DNA of 64,000 bases from Pseudomonas alliivorans. GTDB taxonomy: Bacteria > Pseudomonadota > Gammaproteobacteria > Pseudomonadales > Pseudomonadaceae. The position numbers and the translations under genes were made by a program. Positions 38,249-47,186 of the stretch are shown here, one piece after another. Positions within the stretch are counted from its first letter, which is position 1. Each line of letters opens with the position of its first letter. The notes beneath the pieces were generated by a model. The model was given only the letters and a program-made list of their open reading frames with translations. It was not told where the DNA came from and did no database searches. The stretch is from assembly GCF_017826695.1 (NCBI RefSeq), contig NZ_JAFFZW010000004.1, positions 423,262 to 487,261 on the forward strand, read 5' to 3'.

Positions 38249-38434
38249 ATGCTGATGATCTGGGCTTGGGTTTTGGCCCTGTGTGTTTGTTCGTTTGGCT
38301 TGGTTTTTTTCATGGCCTGGGTTGTTCGCTTGGCACGGGCACAACCAGCATTTGGCCAGCATGACTATGGGCCAGAAAACGTGTTTTTCCCAAATGAGGA
38401 ATTGGCTCGCGTGGACATCTTAGAGGGGTGTTGA
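38249..38434 (+). CDS. Possible small membrane protein
   Basis: An open frame of 61 codons encoding one hydrophobic segment (about residues 5-28) and a polar tail with FGQHDYGPENVFFP. The hydrophobic pattern is sensible for a single-pass membrane protein. I see no clear ribosome binding site and recognise no family. It may be a chance ORF in this degraded island edge. Confidence 0.25.
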   Translation: MLMIWAWVLALCVCSFGLVFFMAWVVRLARAQPAFGQHDYGPENVFFPNEELARVDILEGC

Positions 38435-38741
38435 GTGATGGACGTGTATCAGGGTGGTGCGGGGATTGACGGTTTATTGGCGATGCGGAGGTTACTGATC
38501 GTTCGGTGTTTCCAGGGAGATGGGTGGGCGTTTGTAGGTATCGGCGTCAGGGTGAATGAGGGAGTGCATAATCCATTCCAGGCTGGTCGGGCGTGAGGCT
38601 TGGGGGTAGGACGGGGGGGAATCGGGTTGGATTTTGGGTGGACTTATCAGTTGTGCCGGCATGGATGTTGGGAAGATTGCGGGGAAATGGGCCTTCGGCG
38701 TCTGAACAAGCCCCTCCATCAGCTCAATTTGCTACTCGAAA
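38435..38741. other. G-rich spacer at the right island edge
   Basis: The plus strand is unusually rich in G and poor in C. No coding sequence is well supported. A proline-rich minus-strand frame at 38492-38719 (ending ISLETPNDQ) has no good ribosome binding site and no family I know. The stretch lies between the decayed TIGR04141-like gene and the att-like repeats. Confidence 0.4.
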
Positions 38742-38813
38742 GAGTAGGCCTGAAATAGTAGGCCTACTATTTATGCGGGCCTACTGGGGCAAGGAGTGCG
38801 CTCGAAATAGTAG
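38742..38813. repeat. Right att-like region with a perfect 20-bp palindrome
   Basis: AAATAGTAGGCCTACTATTT at 38753-38772 is a perfect palindrome. Related elements flank it: GAGTAGGCC at 38742-38750, GGCCTACTGG at 38778-38787, and ATAGTAG at 38807-38813. The last lies exactly as far from the greB remnant's SENADY codons as CTACTAT does at the left end, but the two ends are inverted relative to each other. Clusters of such inverted half-sites suit a tyrosine recombinase. Confidence 0.6.
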
Positions 38814-38833
38814 TTCCTTTGGGGTGCCTGCGC

Positions 38834-38977
38834 GTAATCCGCATTCTCGCTGCGATCCCCCAGAGAGGCCGCCCAGGCGACCTTCTGGGTGATGTCCGGA
38901 CGATGCTCGCGCCAGAGGTAGTCGAGTTCCTTTTTAAGGGCATCGTGCCCCTGTTTAGTGATGATCCTTGTACTCAA
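38834..38977 (-). pseudogene. greB: greB 5' remnant (chromosomal copy)
   Basis: The minus strand from the ATG at 38977 encodes the first 48 residues of GreB: MSTRIITKQGHDALKKELDYL, then WREHRPDITQKVAWAASLGDR and SENADY. After Tyr48 the match to GreB stops dead at 38834, and the frame runs about 21 residues into island DNA, ending at 38771. The rest of the gene is at 4363-4438. The product would be a short N-terminal coiled-coil piece lacking the tip and the C-terminal domain. Confidence 0.88.
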
Positions 38978-39024
38978 GACATTCCTCCATCAACACAAAC
39001 ATCAACTCGACAGGGGTCGAACCG

Positions 39025-39354
39025 CTATCGACGCGCCACTTCGTGGCGGATGCAGCCGTCGTAATAAATCTGTCGGACGCTGTCGGGCTTGAGACGCGAG
39101 TCGCTGTCGTAGGTCTGTTCGGTAATACCCAGCGCCATCGGGCGCATCCACTGCTTGGTGAACTTGCGCGCCTGAAGCTTTTGCCGCGCACCATAGCGGG
39201 TTACACCCGAAAGCTTCGACGCTTGCGCGCTACCCGCGATGGTCGAGCCCCAGCGGCAAAGGTAGCGTTCACTTTCAGTAGCATTCCGGGCCTGGGCAGA
39301 CAGTGCAACGCCCGACAGCGTCAGGCAAGCCAGAGCACAATAAACCAATCGCAT
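39025..39354 (-). CDS. Secreted hypothetical protein
   Basis: A 109-residue protein with a clear signal peptide (about residues 1-22, ending AQA). The mature part has two cysteines (YLCRWG and YDGCIRH), which may form a disulfide, and is rich in basic residues. It lies 47 bases upstream of the greB start on the same strand and was probably its neighbour before the island inserted. I know no function. Confidence 0.65.
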   Translation of the reverse strand: MRLVYCALACLTLSGVALSAQARNATESERYLCRWGSTIAGSAQASKLSGVTRYGARQKLQARKFTKQWMRPMALGITEQTYDSDSRLKPDSVRQIYYDGCIRHEVARR

Positions 39355-39434
39355 GCAGACACCACACCTAATCCTTTGATAAGGCGGCGATTCTGCCTGT
39401 GAGGCGATGCGGCGGGGGCCAGCATAATGCCTTC

Positions 39435-39743
39435 TCAGCCGAAGGTGATCAAACCCTGCCGGGCCACCCGCGTGAGGTCGCGAATCACCTGCTCGACCTG
39501 CTCAGCGCCAGGTGACTGGATCACAGCCAGATCAAACTGATCGTTGGCGAAATGGCTGAGCGGCTGGTGGGCGTCGACAAACTGGATGAGGAAGGCGCAG
39601 GAGCCGCCACGGCGACGCGGCCAGCCGTCCAGATAGCGCAACAGTGTCGGCTGATGGGAACCGGCGAGGAGGATTTTAGGATTCTTGCGCGTCAGCACGG
39701 TGCTGATCGGGGACAGACGAAGAAGCGGGCGCAGATTGTTCAT
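39435..39743 (-). CDS. Conserved hypothetical protein
   Basis: A 102-residue protein read from the ATG at 39743 (MNNLRPLLRLSP). Patterns such as KILLAGSHQPTLLRYLDGWP and FDLAVIQSPGAEQVEQVIRDL recall a degenerate Rossmann or methyltransferase-like fold, but no catalytic motif is visible. The longer TTG start at 39803 adds residues of no clear family value. Function unknown. Confidence 0.55.
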   Translation of the reverse strand: MNNLRPLLRLSPISTVLTRKNPKILLAGSHQPTLLRYLDGWPRRRGGSCAFLIQFVDAHQPLSHFANDQFDLAVIQSPGAEQVEQVIRDLTRVARQGLITFG

Positions 39744-39942
39744 GGGTTTTGTCTCTGCCTCAAAAGCTCCGCTGGGCAGCGGTGAGAGGCAACACCGAAC
39801 CAACGTTTTAGCGGTATTTCAACAAGGTTCGAGCCTTGTCAGGCGCCCCGCAAGTAGTTGTTAAATCGGCGCTTGAGCACGCATCCTAGAGAAGCACGTA
39901 CTTCATTGTCAATTACCTTGCCCTACAATCCTGCCAAAACGC

Positions 39943-39969
39943 AAAAGGCCCACATTCACGTGGGCCTTC
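39943..39969 (-). terminator. Intrinsic terminator of the doxX gene
   Basis: AAGGCCCAC pairs with GTGGGCCTT across a six-base loop. On the minus strand the stem is followed by TTTTGCGTTTT. It lies 20 bases past the doxX stop. Confidence 0.8.
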
Positions 39970-39988
39970 AGTCAGGGAGCAGCAGAGG

Positions 39989-40423
39989 TTATCGCGCGAT
40001 GACGCGGTCCAGCGACAGCTTGCCCGCGCCTTCAATCAAGACCGCGAGCGCACCACCCAGCAGGGCCAGTGCGTATTCAAAACCATTGTTGGCCATGAAG
40101 AAGCCGTTGCCGATGTGCACGGTAAAGATAGCCACCAGCAGCAACACCGTCACCAATGCCGCAGCCGGACGGGCCAGCAGCCCAACCAGCAGACCCAGAC
40201 CGCCAAAGAACTCGGCACCGCCGGACAGCATCGCCATCAGGTAGCCCGGCGTCAGGCCGAGGCTTTCCATGTACTGCGCGGTGCCTTCCAGACCATAGCC
40301 GCCAAAGGCGCCAAACAGCTTCTGACTGCCGTGGGCGATGAAGGCGATCCCGACAATGACGCGCAGGATGGTCAGGCCATAACCGGCGCGGGTGGTGAGT
40401 ACGGATTTGATCAGGCTGTTCAT
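39989..40423 (-). CDS. DoxX family membrane protein
   Basis: A 144-residue inner-membrane protein with four predicted helices. It has the DoxX pattern: TILRVIVGIAFIAHGSQKLFGAFGGYG, then MLSGGAEFFGGLGLLVGLLARPAAA. The family is linked to quinone or thiol redox chemistry, but the role in Pseudomonas is not settled. It stands alone with its own terminator. Confidence 0.88.
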   Translation of the reverse strand: MNSLIKSVLTTRAGYGLTILRVIVGIAFIAHGSQKLFGAFGGYGLEGTAQYMESLGLTPGYLMAMLSGGAEFFGGLGLLVGLLARPAAALVTVLLLVAIFTVHIGNGFFMANNGFEYALALLGGALAVLIEGAGKLSLDRVIAR

Positions 40424-40525
40424 GCGGTGTGTTCCAGGGTCGATTAAGTGGGAGTGGCGCCATCATAATCAAAATGACTCATGTGAAAATACCAATAATT
40501 GGCACATACCTATCGAATTGTTTGA

Positions 40526-41971
40526 TCAGCGTTTAACCGTCGTTTTTCCGGAGCCAGCTTTTTCGAGCGCGTCACGCTGACGGTCGAAGGCCAGGTAGTA
40601 CTTGTTGACGCTGTTGACGAAGGTCACAACGTTGGCCCCGCCCTGCTCCATCGCGATCCGCTCGGTCTGAAAAAACCACTGATTGGGATTGAGCCCGCGC
40701 TTTCGCGCCTCGTCACGCATGCTTTGCACGCGTTCCGGCCCCATGTTGTAGGCCGCCATGGTGAACGCCATACGCTCACGCTCGTTGACGCTGGGACTCG
40801 AGAAATATTTGCGCTTGATCGACGCCATGTAGCGTGATCCGGCGCGGATATTGTCATCGGCATTCTGGATATTCGAGACACCGACGCTTCTGGCTGCCGA
40901 AGGCGTGATCTGCAACAGCCCTGTCGCACCACCACTGCCCTTCGCAGAAGGATCGAGTTTGGATTCCTTGAACGCCAGCGCTGCCAGGTCGAGCCAGTCC
41001 ATGCCCTGCGCATCGGCATGGCGCTGCAGCATGGGTCGCAACTGTTCCAGCCGCTGAATGTTTCCGCGCACCAGCGGATTGTTGACCCGGTACATGTTTT
41101 TGTAAGCCTTTTCGAAGGCCACGTCCTGGCGGTTGGACGGTTTGTAATCCTTGAGGAAATCATCGATGGTGGCACGCAGAACGGTGGCGTTGTCGCGTAC
41201 GAACCAGCTCACATCGCCGTGGGTTTTCAGCGAAAGCCCGCGATCCAGACGCAGTTTCGGCATGACGCCGGCCCAACGCTCGGCAATAGGTTGCTCGACC
41301 AGCGTCATCGGGTAGATGCCGGCCTGGACCATCTCCAGCACGTCTTCGACGGCGAGGCTGGGATCAACCCATTCGATCTTCACCGGCGGCAGCTTGCGCA
41401 GCTCCAGCTGCCGATTGACCTGATGCAGCGCTTCGTGTGCGGCACTGCCGGTGGCCAGACTCAGGGTCCTGCCGGACAATTGCTCAACGCGCCGCAGGCT
41501 ACGGTCGCCGCGCAGACCGACCAGCACCAGCGGCACATCATGAATGATCGGACTGCTGGCCTGAACGCCCCTGGCGTCGCTCACATCAAGCAGCTCGCCG
41601 GGGGCGATCAGATCACCTTCGCCGCGCTGCAGAGCGCTGAGCAGCTGGTTCTTGGCCTTGGGAATGATCTTGAACGTGACTTTCTGCCCGTCGCGGGCAT
41701 GACTGTTGAGGTAGCGCTCGAACGCTTCCAGACGGTGGTACTCGACACCGATTTCCTGCCCCTTGACGTCTCCGGAACTGTTGCGGCTCTGATTGACCAG
41801 CACGCGCAGCACCTTGCTGCTGCGAATCGCGGCCAGATCACGCACGGGAGGCAAATGCGATGTGGCGACCACAGGTCCGGCAGACGTGAGCGGACGTGCG
41901 AATACTTCACCCGGAAAGGTCGTCAGAAGCGGCACAAGACAGACAATGGACACGAGCGCGGATCGGATCAT
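40526..41971 (-). CDS. Lytic transglycosylase, MltF-like
   Basis: A 481-residue cell-envelope enzyme. A signal peptide covers residues 1-25 (ending VFA). The first half is a periplasmic binding-protein-like domain (IRSSKVLRVLVNQS ... GLSLKTHGDVSWFVR). The second half is an SLT domain with the catalytic Glu in LAFKESKLDPSAKGSGGATGLLQI and the later AAYNMGPERV. It cleaves murein glycan strands with formation of 1,6-anhydro-muropeptides. MltF itself is usually near 490 residues and has the same layout; some genomes encode several such paralogues. Confidence 0.87.
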   Translation of the reverse strand: MIRSALVSIVCLVPLLTTFPGEVFARPLTSAGPVVATSHLPPVRDLAAIRSSKVLRVLVNQSRNSSGDVKGQEIGVEYHRLEAFERYLNSHARDGQKVTFKIIPKAKNQLLSALQRGEGDLIAPGELLDVSDARGVQASSPIIHDVPLVLVGLRGDRSLRRVEQLSGRTLSLATGSAAHEALHQVNRQLELRKLPPVKIEWVDPSLAVEDVLEMVQAGIYPMTLVEQPIAERWAGVMPKLRLDRGLSLKTHGDVSWFVRDNATVLRATIDDFLKDYKPSNRQDVAFEKAYKNMYRVNNPLVRGNIQRLEQLRPMLQRHADAQGMDWLDLAALAFKESKLDPSAKGSGGATGLLQITPSAARSVGVSNIQNADDNIRAGSRYMASIKRKYFSSPSVNERERMAFTMAAYNMGPERVQSMRDEARKRGLNPNQWFFQTERIAMEQGGANVVTFVNSVNKYYLAFDRQRDALEKAGSGKTTVKR

Positions 41972-42145
41972 TCATTCCCCAGTGGCATCGCCGTTACAGG
42001 AAAAAGGAACTCTGGAAGTCACGCAGCAGCATCAACATTGAAGAAAAGCATCGAGTCCTTGAGCTCAACCGTTTGAATAGCCAGCGTTTTCTTGTTTTTA
42101 CCGAAGCTCTGATATGCTCGGCAGCCTTGTGCTGGAGGTAGCACC

Positions 42146-42982
42146 ATGCAACTCATCGACATTGGCGTCAATCTGACTAACGCCAGCTTCGCTTCGCAGC
42201 GACAGGCGGTACTCGACCGTGCCTACGCCGCAGGCGTCGATCAACTCGTCATCACAGGCACCAGCGTAGAAGGCAGCGAAGAAGCCTTGCAGCTGTGTCA
42301 CGAACTGGACGACAGCGCGCAGCGACTGTTCTGCACGGCGGGTATACACCCTCACTCGGCGAGCGATTGGACCGGCGACACCGAGAAACAGTTGCATGCT
42401 TTGCTCAAGGAAAATCGCGTGCGTGCCGTCGGAGAATGCGGGCTGGATTTCAATCGCGACTTCTCCCCTCGCCCACAACAGGAGAAAGTGCTGGAAGCGC
42501 ACCTGGCCATGGCTGTGGAACTGCAACTTCCTGTGTTCCTGCACGAGCGCGACGCCAACCAGCGAATGATGGAAATCCTGCGCGATTACCGCGACCGCTT
42601 GCCTGCCGCAGTGGTGCATTGCTTCACTGGCGAGCGGGCTGCGCTGTTCAGCTATCTGGACCTGGACCTGCACATCGGCATCACCGGCTGGATCTGCGAC
42701 GAACGCCGTGGCACGCATCTGCACCCACTGGTCGGCAACATTCCCCGCGGCCGACTGATGCTGGAAAGCGACGCGCCTTATCTGCTGCCACGCAGCCTGC
42801 GGCCCAAGCCGAAGAACGGTCGCAACGAACCGGCCTATCTGCCCGAAGTGCTGCGCGAGGTGGCGCTGCATCGAGGCGAATCACAGGAAGATCTGGCGCG
42901 CCACAGCACAGCGTGTGCCCGCGAGTTTTTCGGCTTGCCTGTCGTGGAACGGACCGTCCAGGAAAATCCACGGTTTTCTTGA
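42146..42982 (+). CDS. tatD: TatD-family metal-dependent hydrolase/DNase
   Basis: A TIM-barrel metallohydrolase of 278 residues. It begins [15 protein letters not shown] as in E. coli TatD, with [42 protein letters not shown] and [11 protein letters not shown], which supply the metal ligands. The family has 3'-5' exonuclease activity and is not part of Tat export despite its name. It is transcribed alone. Confidence 0.92.
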   Translation: MQLIDIGVNLTNASFASQRQAVLDRAYAAGVDQLVITGTSVEGSEEALQLCHELDDSAQRLFCTAGIHPHSASDWTGDTEKQLHALLKENRVRAVGECGLDFNRDFSPRPQQEKVLEAHLAMAVELQLPVFLHERDANQRMMEILRDYRDRLPAAVVHCFTGERAALFSYLDLDLHIGITGWICDERRGTHLHPLVGNIPRGRLMLESDAPYLLPRSLRPKPKNGRNEPAYLPEVLREVALHRGESQEDLARHSTACAREFFGLPVVERTVQENPRFS

Positions 42983-43066
42983 TCCGCGTCAAAGGTCGCT
43001 TCGAGGACCGGCATACAGTAGTGGCACCTTGCTGCTATTTTCACCGTTTACCGAAGAAGACCCCTC

Positions 43067-44371
43067 ATGCGCTCATGGCTTGGCAACCTGTCACTCAAGT
43101 ACAAATTCTGGGCGGTGAATGCAGTCGCGTTCATCACCACCCTGCTGCTGGTGCTCTACGCCGTTCATCTGGAGCAACAGTCGCGTGAGGAATCGGCGCA
43201 CGGCGTGGCACAACTGATCGCCCAATGGCCCACCACTCAGCCACTGCCAGCCAACAGCGCGGCGCTCATCCAGGCACCAGCCTTCACCGATGTGCTCGAA
43301 CAGCATTTCGCCCACTACGCGCTGGCCGTTTTTGTCCTGATGATTGTCATGCTCGGCGCTTCGCAATTGCTGATCCGCTTTCTGCTCAGCCAGCTCAACA
43401 CGCTGAAGGACGTCATGTTGCATGTTGAACGGAGCGGTGACCTTTCAGCCCGTGTGCCAAACCGCAGTGACGATGAAGTCGGGCAGATGGCCAAGGCGTT
43501 CAATGCGTTGCAGGCCGGGTATCAGCGGGTGGTTGCGACGGTATCGCAGACCGCCATCCGGCTTGATCAGGGTGCCGCGCACCTGGCGTCCGGCATGACC
43601 GAGGTTCGACATGGCATGCTCGGCCAGCAGAGCGAAACCGATCAGGTCGCCACTGCTATCAACGAGATGACCGCCACCGTGCACCACATCGCCCAGCACG
43701 CCACCACCACACGCGATCAGTCACAGACCGCCGATGCGCTCGCAGGCAGCGGCAAGGCCGTGGTAGACCGCGTGCAGGTGTCCATTGCCGGACTGTCCAG
43801 CGGCGTGCAGCAGACGGCCGGGATGATTCAACGCATGGCCGCCGACAGCCAGAAGATCAACGGTGTGGTCAACGTGATTCACAGCATTGCCGAACAGACC
43901 AATCTGCTGGCGCTCAATGCCGCTATCGAGGCGGCGCGGGCTGGCGAGATGGGACGCGGCTTTGCCGTCGTCGCCGACGAAGTACGCAACCTTGCCAAGC
44001 GCGTGCAGACGTCCACTGACGAAATCACCACCATGGTTTCCGCCCTGCAGAGCGGTACACGCGATGCCGTGGATTTCATGCAGGACAGCTCGTACAAGGC
44101 CGATGAATGCGTGCAGCAGGCCCGTGAAGCAGGCGAAGCCCTGGCGGCTATTGCCAGCGCCGTGGCGCAGATGCGTGAAAGCAATACGCAGATCGCCGTG
44201 GCCGCTCAACAACAGAGCCAGGTCGCGGAAGAGATGAACCGGGCTGTGGTGAGCATTCGCGATGTGACAGAACGCACCGTGGTCCAGACCGTGGACTCGG
44301 CCACGACCAGTGGCGAACTCGCGGTACTGGCGGGCGAGCTGAACACCGCCATCGGCCAGCTCAAACTGTAA
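43067..44371 (+). CDS. Methyl-accepting chemotaxis protein
   Basis: A 434-residue chemoreceptor. The first membrane helix is near residues 11-30, a short periplasmic region of about 55 residues follows, then a second helix (about 89-110), a HAMP domain, and the cytoplasmic signalling domain with the hairpin tip [19 protein letters not shown] and [15 protein letters not shown]. The very small sensory part suggests that it senses through a partner or a membrane or energy signal. The ligand is unknown. Confidence 0.93.
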   Translation: MRSWLGNLSLKYKFWAVNAVAFITTLLLVLYAVHLEQQSREESAHGVAQLIAQWPTTQPLPANSAALIQAPAFTDVLEQHFAHYALAVFVLMIVMLGASQLLIRFLLSQLNTLKDVMLHVERSGDLSARVPNRSDDEVGQMAKAFNALQAGYQRVVATVSQTAIRLDQGAAHLASGMTEVRHGMLGQQSETDQVATAINEMTATVHHIAQHATTTRDQSQTADALAGSGKAVVDRVQVSIAGLSSGVQQTAGMIQRMAADSQKINGVVNVIHSIAEQTNLLALNAAIEAARAGEMGRGFAVVADEVRNLAKRVQTSTDEITTMVSALQSGTRDAVDFMQDSSYKADECVQQAREAGEALAAIASAVAQMRESNTQIAVAAQQQSQVAEEMNRAVVSIRDVTERTVVQTVDSATTSGELAVLAGELNTAIGQLKL

Positions 44372-44488
44372 ACGGCTGTCTGTAAACACTATCACACCGA
44401 TAGTCAGGCTTGACTCGCGGCCTGTCCGGGTTGGACCTATTCTTCAAGCATTGAAACACGCGTCGAATGCATTGAAGAGGACAGCAGT

Positions 44489-44716
44489 ATGGACAAGCGA
44501 ATCCCCAATCCCCACACATGGCAGTGGCGCGGTTACGCAGACAATCATCGGCATCCGACCAATCTGGCGTTGCAGCTGATTGCCTTGTCCCTGTTCGTTC
44601 TGGCGGCCCTGCTGATCGCTGACGGACTCTTTTCGTCAAGCGTCCCATCGTTTGCCATAGGCGTCATCGGACTGGTCGCGGCGCGGGTATTCCAGCGCCG
44701 CAATAAGCCCAGCTGA
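44489..44716 (+). CDS. Small hypothetical membrane protein
   Basis: A 75-residue protein with two hydrophobic segments (about 28-46 and 51-66), an N-terminal WQWRGYADNHRHP stretch and a basic C-terminus. AAGAGG lies before the ATG. The N-terminal pattern (TWQWRGY..NH) is one I associate with short conserved Pseudomonas proteins, but no function is known. Confidence 0.6.
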   Translation: MDKRIPNPHTWQWRGYADNHRHPTNLALQLIALSLFVLAALLIADGLFSSSVPSFAIGVIGLVAARVFQRRNKPS

Positions 44717-44757
44717 CGGGATCTGCATCGCGCCCATCGATGGCTACCTTCAGGCCA

Positions 44758-45379
44758 TCAAGGGAACAGCATCTGCAGAGTGACGTCCGCACGGGTGTCC
44801 AGCAGCTTGGCAAACGCCTGTTTTATGATGCTGTTGTAGTAATGGGCATCGACTCCCGACTGTTGCAACGCCTCCGGTGTGACGGGGACCCGATCCAGAT
44901 AGGCATAATAGCCCGTCACCAGAGTCCCGCCTTCAACAGGCGCGCCCGAGGCATCGTCATCATCCACAAATGCATACCATTGCGAGCCATTGGGCAAGTA
45001 GATGTCCCGGCTGGGCGTGGTGGGTGGACTGGCCGTGGCATGGGCAGTCATAATCGGCGCGACCAGAATATCCCGCCCTACAAAAAACTGATCATCCAGA
45101 TGCGAGTGGACAACTCGTAGTTTGTCACCATGCTCTATCCAACGCTGCCTTCGCCAGGTCCAAAGCCGCCTATGTCGCACCCTGACAGGGGGGCGACAAC
45201 CCGAGATTCAGCACCTGTGGCAGGTTGATCCGCAGAAAATCCCAGCTTGAGGCAGAGTCTCCCGTCCAGAGTACCGAATAGCGTTGCAGTCCGGCATGGC
45301 CGCCGCGTGCCTTTGCCGCCATGGCAAGACATGACACTGGTGCCCGGAAATCAGAGACTCGAACGCTGGGTGGAAACAT
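44758..45379 (-). pseudogene. Decayed GH31-type glycosidase fragment
   Basis: Two or three minus-strand fragments in different frames resemble the C-terminal half of a GH31 alpha-glucosidase: first RYSVLWTGDSASSWDFLR, then SGCDIGGFGPG, then FVGRDILVAPIM with RDIYLPNGSQWYAF. The frames change near 45220 and 45150, and the N-terminal half is missing. No functional enzyme can come from it. Confidence 0.68.
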
Positions 45380-45471
45380 CGGCGTGGCTATGTGCCATTG
45401 GCACGCATCTGGGTATAGCAGCCCGGTTCAGGTTGTCAAATACGCACGTTCTAGGAATGCGTCACCGGCTT

Positions 45472-46269
45472 TTAACCAAACACCGTCACGGTCTGACGGC
45501 TGATCGCAATCAATTCCCCCTCAGGCGTCCACATCGCCGCAGCGGTATGTCCATAACCGTCACGCGCATGCTCGATCACCGCGCGATAACTGCACCACTT
45601 CAGGGTATCGAGCACTGGCTGTGGCTGCACGAACTCGATGGTCCAGGTCAGCGAACTGCCGGGGGCAGGTCTGTTCAGGTGCGGCAGCACCGCGGGCGGC
45701 CAGGTATCGACCAGGGCCAGAATATGCGCCTCGGTCATCGGCTGCGATTGCGAGGTATCCCTGAAGCGGGCGTAACCGCCGACGGCGGGTGACGGCGTGT
45801 TGCTGAACGGCAGGCCACCCAGCGCCCAGCGAATCTCCATGAAGCGCAGATACTCCGGCATGATGCCGCTGACGAAGGGCAACTCGGGACATGCGTCGAC
45901 GGGTTTGAGGGCGGGTGCAGCGTCTGCCTTGACCGAGATCATCGACTCCCTTGAGGCGCCGAAACTGCCTTGCATCAGCGTCATGACCTGACCGTTCTGC
46001 ACAGCGCGGCCAAGCACCTGGCTCACCGCCTTGCCATGCCGCAGAATGTCGACTTCGAACGAGATCGGTACACCCGGTTCTGCAGGCCCGACAAAGGTGA
46101 TTGCCAGTGAACGCACTGGTCGTCCTTCAGGCACCTGGGCGCGCATGGCCTCGTAGTTCAAAGCCGCCATCAGCCCGCCAAAGCAGGCCCGACCTTGAGA
46201 CCATTCGGCAGGAATGATGACAGAGCCGGGGTTGTCACGTACCGCGGCAATCAATTCGGAGAAGGTCAT
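45472..46269 (-). CDS. Acyl-CoA thioesterase family protein (double hotdog)
   Basis: A 265-residue protein of the TesB-like double-hotdog type. The first hotdog has ACFGGLMAALNYEAMRAQV and RPVRSLAITFVGPAEPG. The second has GYARFRDTSQ, LALVDTWPPAVLPHL, SSLTWTIEFV and DGYGHTAAAMWTPEGELIAIS. The start is taken at 46269, with AGGG upstream; two in-frame ATG codons lie further out. It probably hydrolyses short or medium acyl-CoA. The exact substrate is unknown. Confidence 0.85.
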   Translation of the reverse strand: MTFSELIAAVRDNPGSVIIPAEWSQGRACFGGLMAALNYEAMRAQVPEGRPVRSLAITFVGPAEPGVPISFEVDILRHGKAVSQVLGRAVQNGQVMTLMQGSFGASRESMISVKADAAPALKPVDACPELPFVSGIMPEYLRFMEIRWALGGLPFSNTPSPAVGGYARFRDTSQSQPMTEAHILALVDTWPPAVLPHLNRPAPGSSLTWTIEFVQPQPVLDTLKWCSYRAVIEHARDGYGHTAAAMWTPEGELIAISRQTVTVFG

Positions 46270-46404
46270 GGGCATCCCTGCAAGGTTCAATATGAATAGG
46301 GATGATGGTACTCATCCCTTCCCTTACTGGCATGCTACATATCGGCCATTAGTGCGGCCTGAATGACCTGTTTGTTGTAGGAAGAGACTTCATAGAGCCT
46401 GCGT

Positions 46405-47166
46405 TCAGAAACAGGCCTTCGCCAGCCGCTTCAACGAGGCCTCGGCCTTGCGCTCGGCACGCACGATCCCGATCTGCCAACCGGCAATGCACGGCGCCAG
46501 ATCAGGTTGTTCACCGGCCTGCGCCAACCATTGCAGGTGGTCATGCCAGTCACCCAGTTCGCTCTGCGCCGACTTGAGGCGAGCCTGCATGTTCTTCGGC
46601 TGATGGCTCAGTTCCGGATAAGCCTCGGCGGCGTAACGCACACGCTTGATCAACAGGCGCAGGTCATGGCGATCGTGACCGGGCTCGGCAATCGCGGTGC
46701 GCAATTTGCGCCACTGTTTGTCCATGCGCTTCTCGATCGTCTTGCGCAACCCACGCAGCAAGCCCTGGCGCTGCTGCATGCGCAGCATCGTCGGGAACTG
46801 GTCGATCAACGTCAGCAGTCGGGTCAGCTCGCTGGACTTCGCCACGCGAGGACAGGCGCTGCTCAGGTGGTCATGACGTTTGCGAGCAGCTTCGGTCAGG
46901 CCTTGTTCGTCGAGAAACGCAGCCAATACCTGCATGTCACGCAATGGCGTGGTCAGCTGACCCACTGCCTTGGCGGCTTCTTCCAGTTGCGCGGCACCGG
47001 AAAATTCGCGCAGCGGCCTCAGTACGCTACGCAGACGGCGTACGGTGGTGCGCAGATCATGCAGCGCTTCACTGTCGGTCGAGACGGCCAGGCGTGCCTG
47101 ACAGGCAAGCAGTTTGACGTCCAGCGCCAGGATTTCAGCGACCAGATGATCCACCATTGAAGACAT
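46405..47166 (-). CDS. CHAD domain protein
   Basis: A 253-residue alpha-helical protein with the CHAD pattern of conserved histidines and basic residues: LHDLRTTVRRLRSVLR, HDRHDLRLLIKRVRYAAE and SELGDWHDHLQWL. The domain binds inorganic polyphosphate. The ATG at 47166 is preceded by AGGGGG; the longer frame runs into the downstream end of tgpA. It stands alone on the minus strand beyond the MoxR operon. Confidence 0.88.
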   Translation of the reverse strand: MSSMVDHLVAEILALDVKLLACQARLAVSTDSEALHDLRTTVRRLRSVLRPLREFSGAAQLEEAAKAVGQLTTPLRDMQVLAAFLDEQGLTEAARKRHDHLSSACPRVAKSSELTRLLTLIDQFPTMLRMQQRQGLLRGLRKTIEKRMDKQWRKLRTAIAEPGHDRHDLRLLIKRVRYAAEAYPELSHQPKNMQARLKSAQSELGDWHDHLQWLAQAGEQPDLAPCIAGWQIGIVRAERKAEASLKRLAKACF

Positions 47167-47186
47167 GCAATTCCCCCTTAAAAAAC

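Noticed and set aside
38492..38719. Proline-rich minus-strand ORF at the right island edge
   Set aside because: Poor ribosome binding site, biased composition from G-rich DNA on the other strand, no recognised family; left as a note in the spacer entry.
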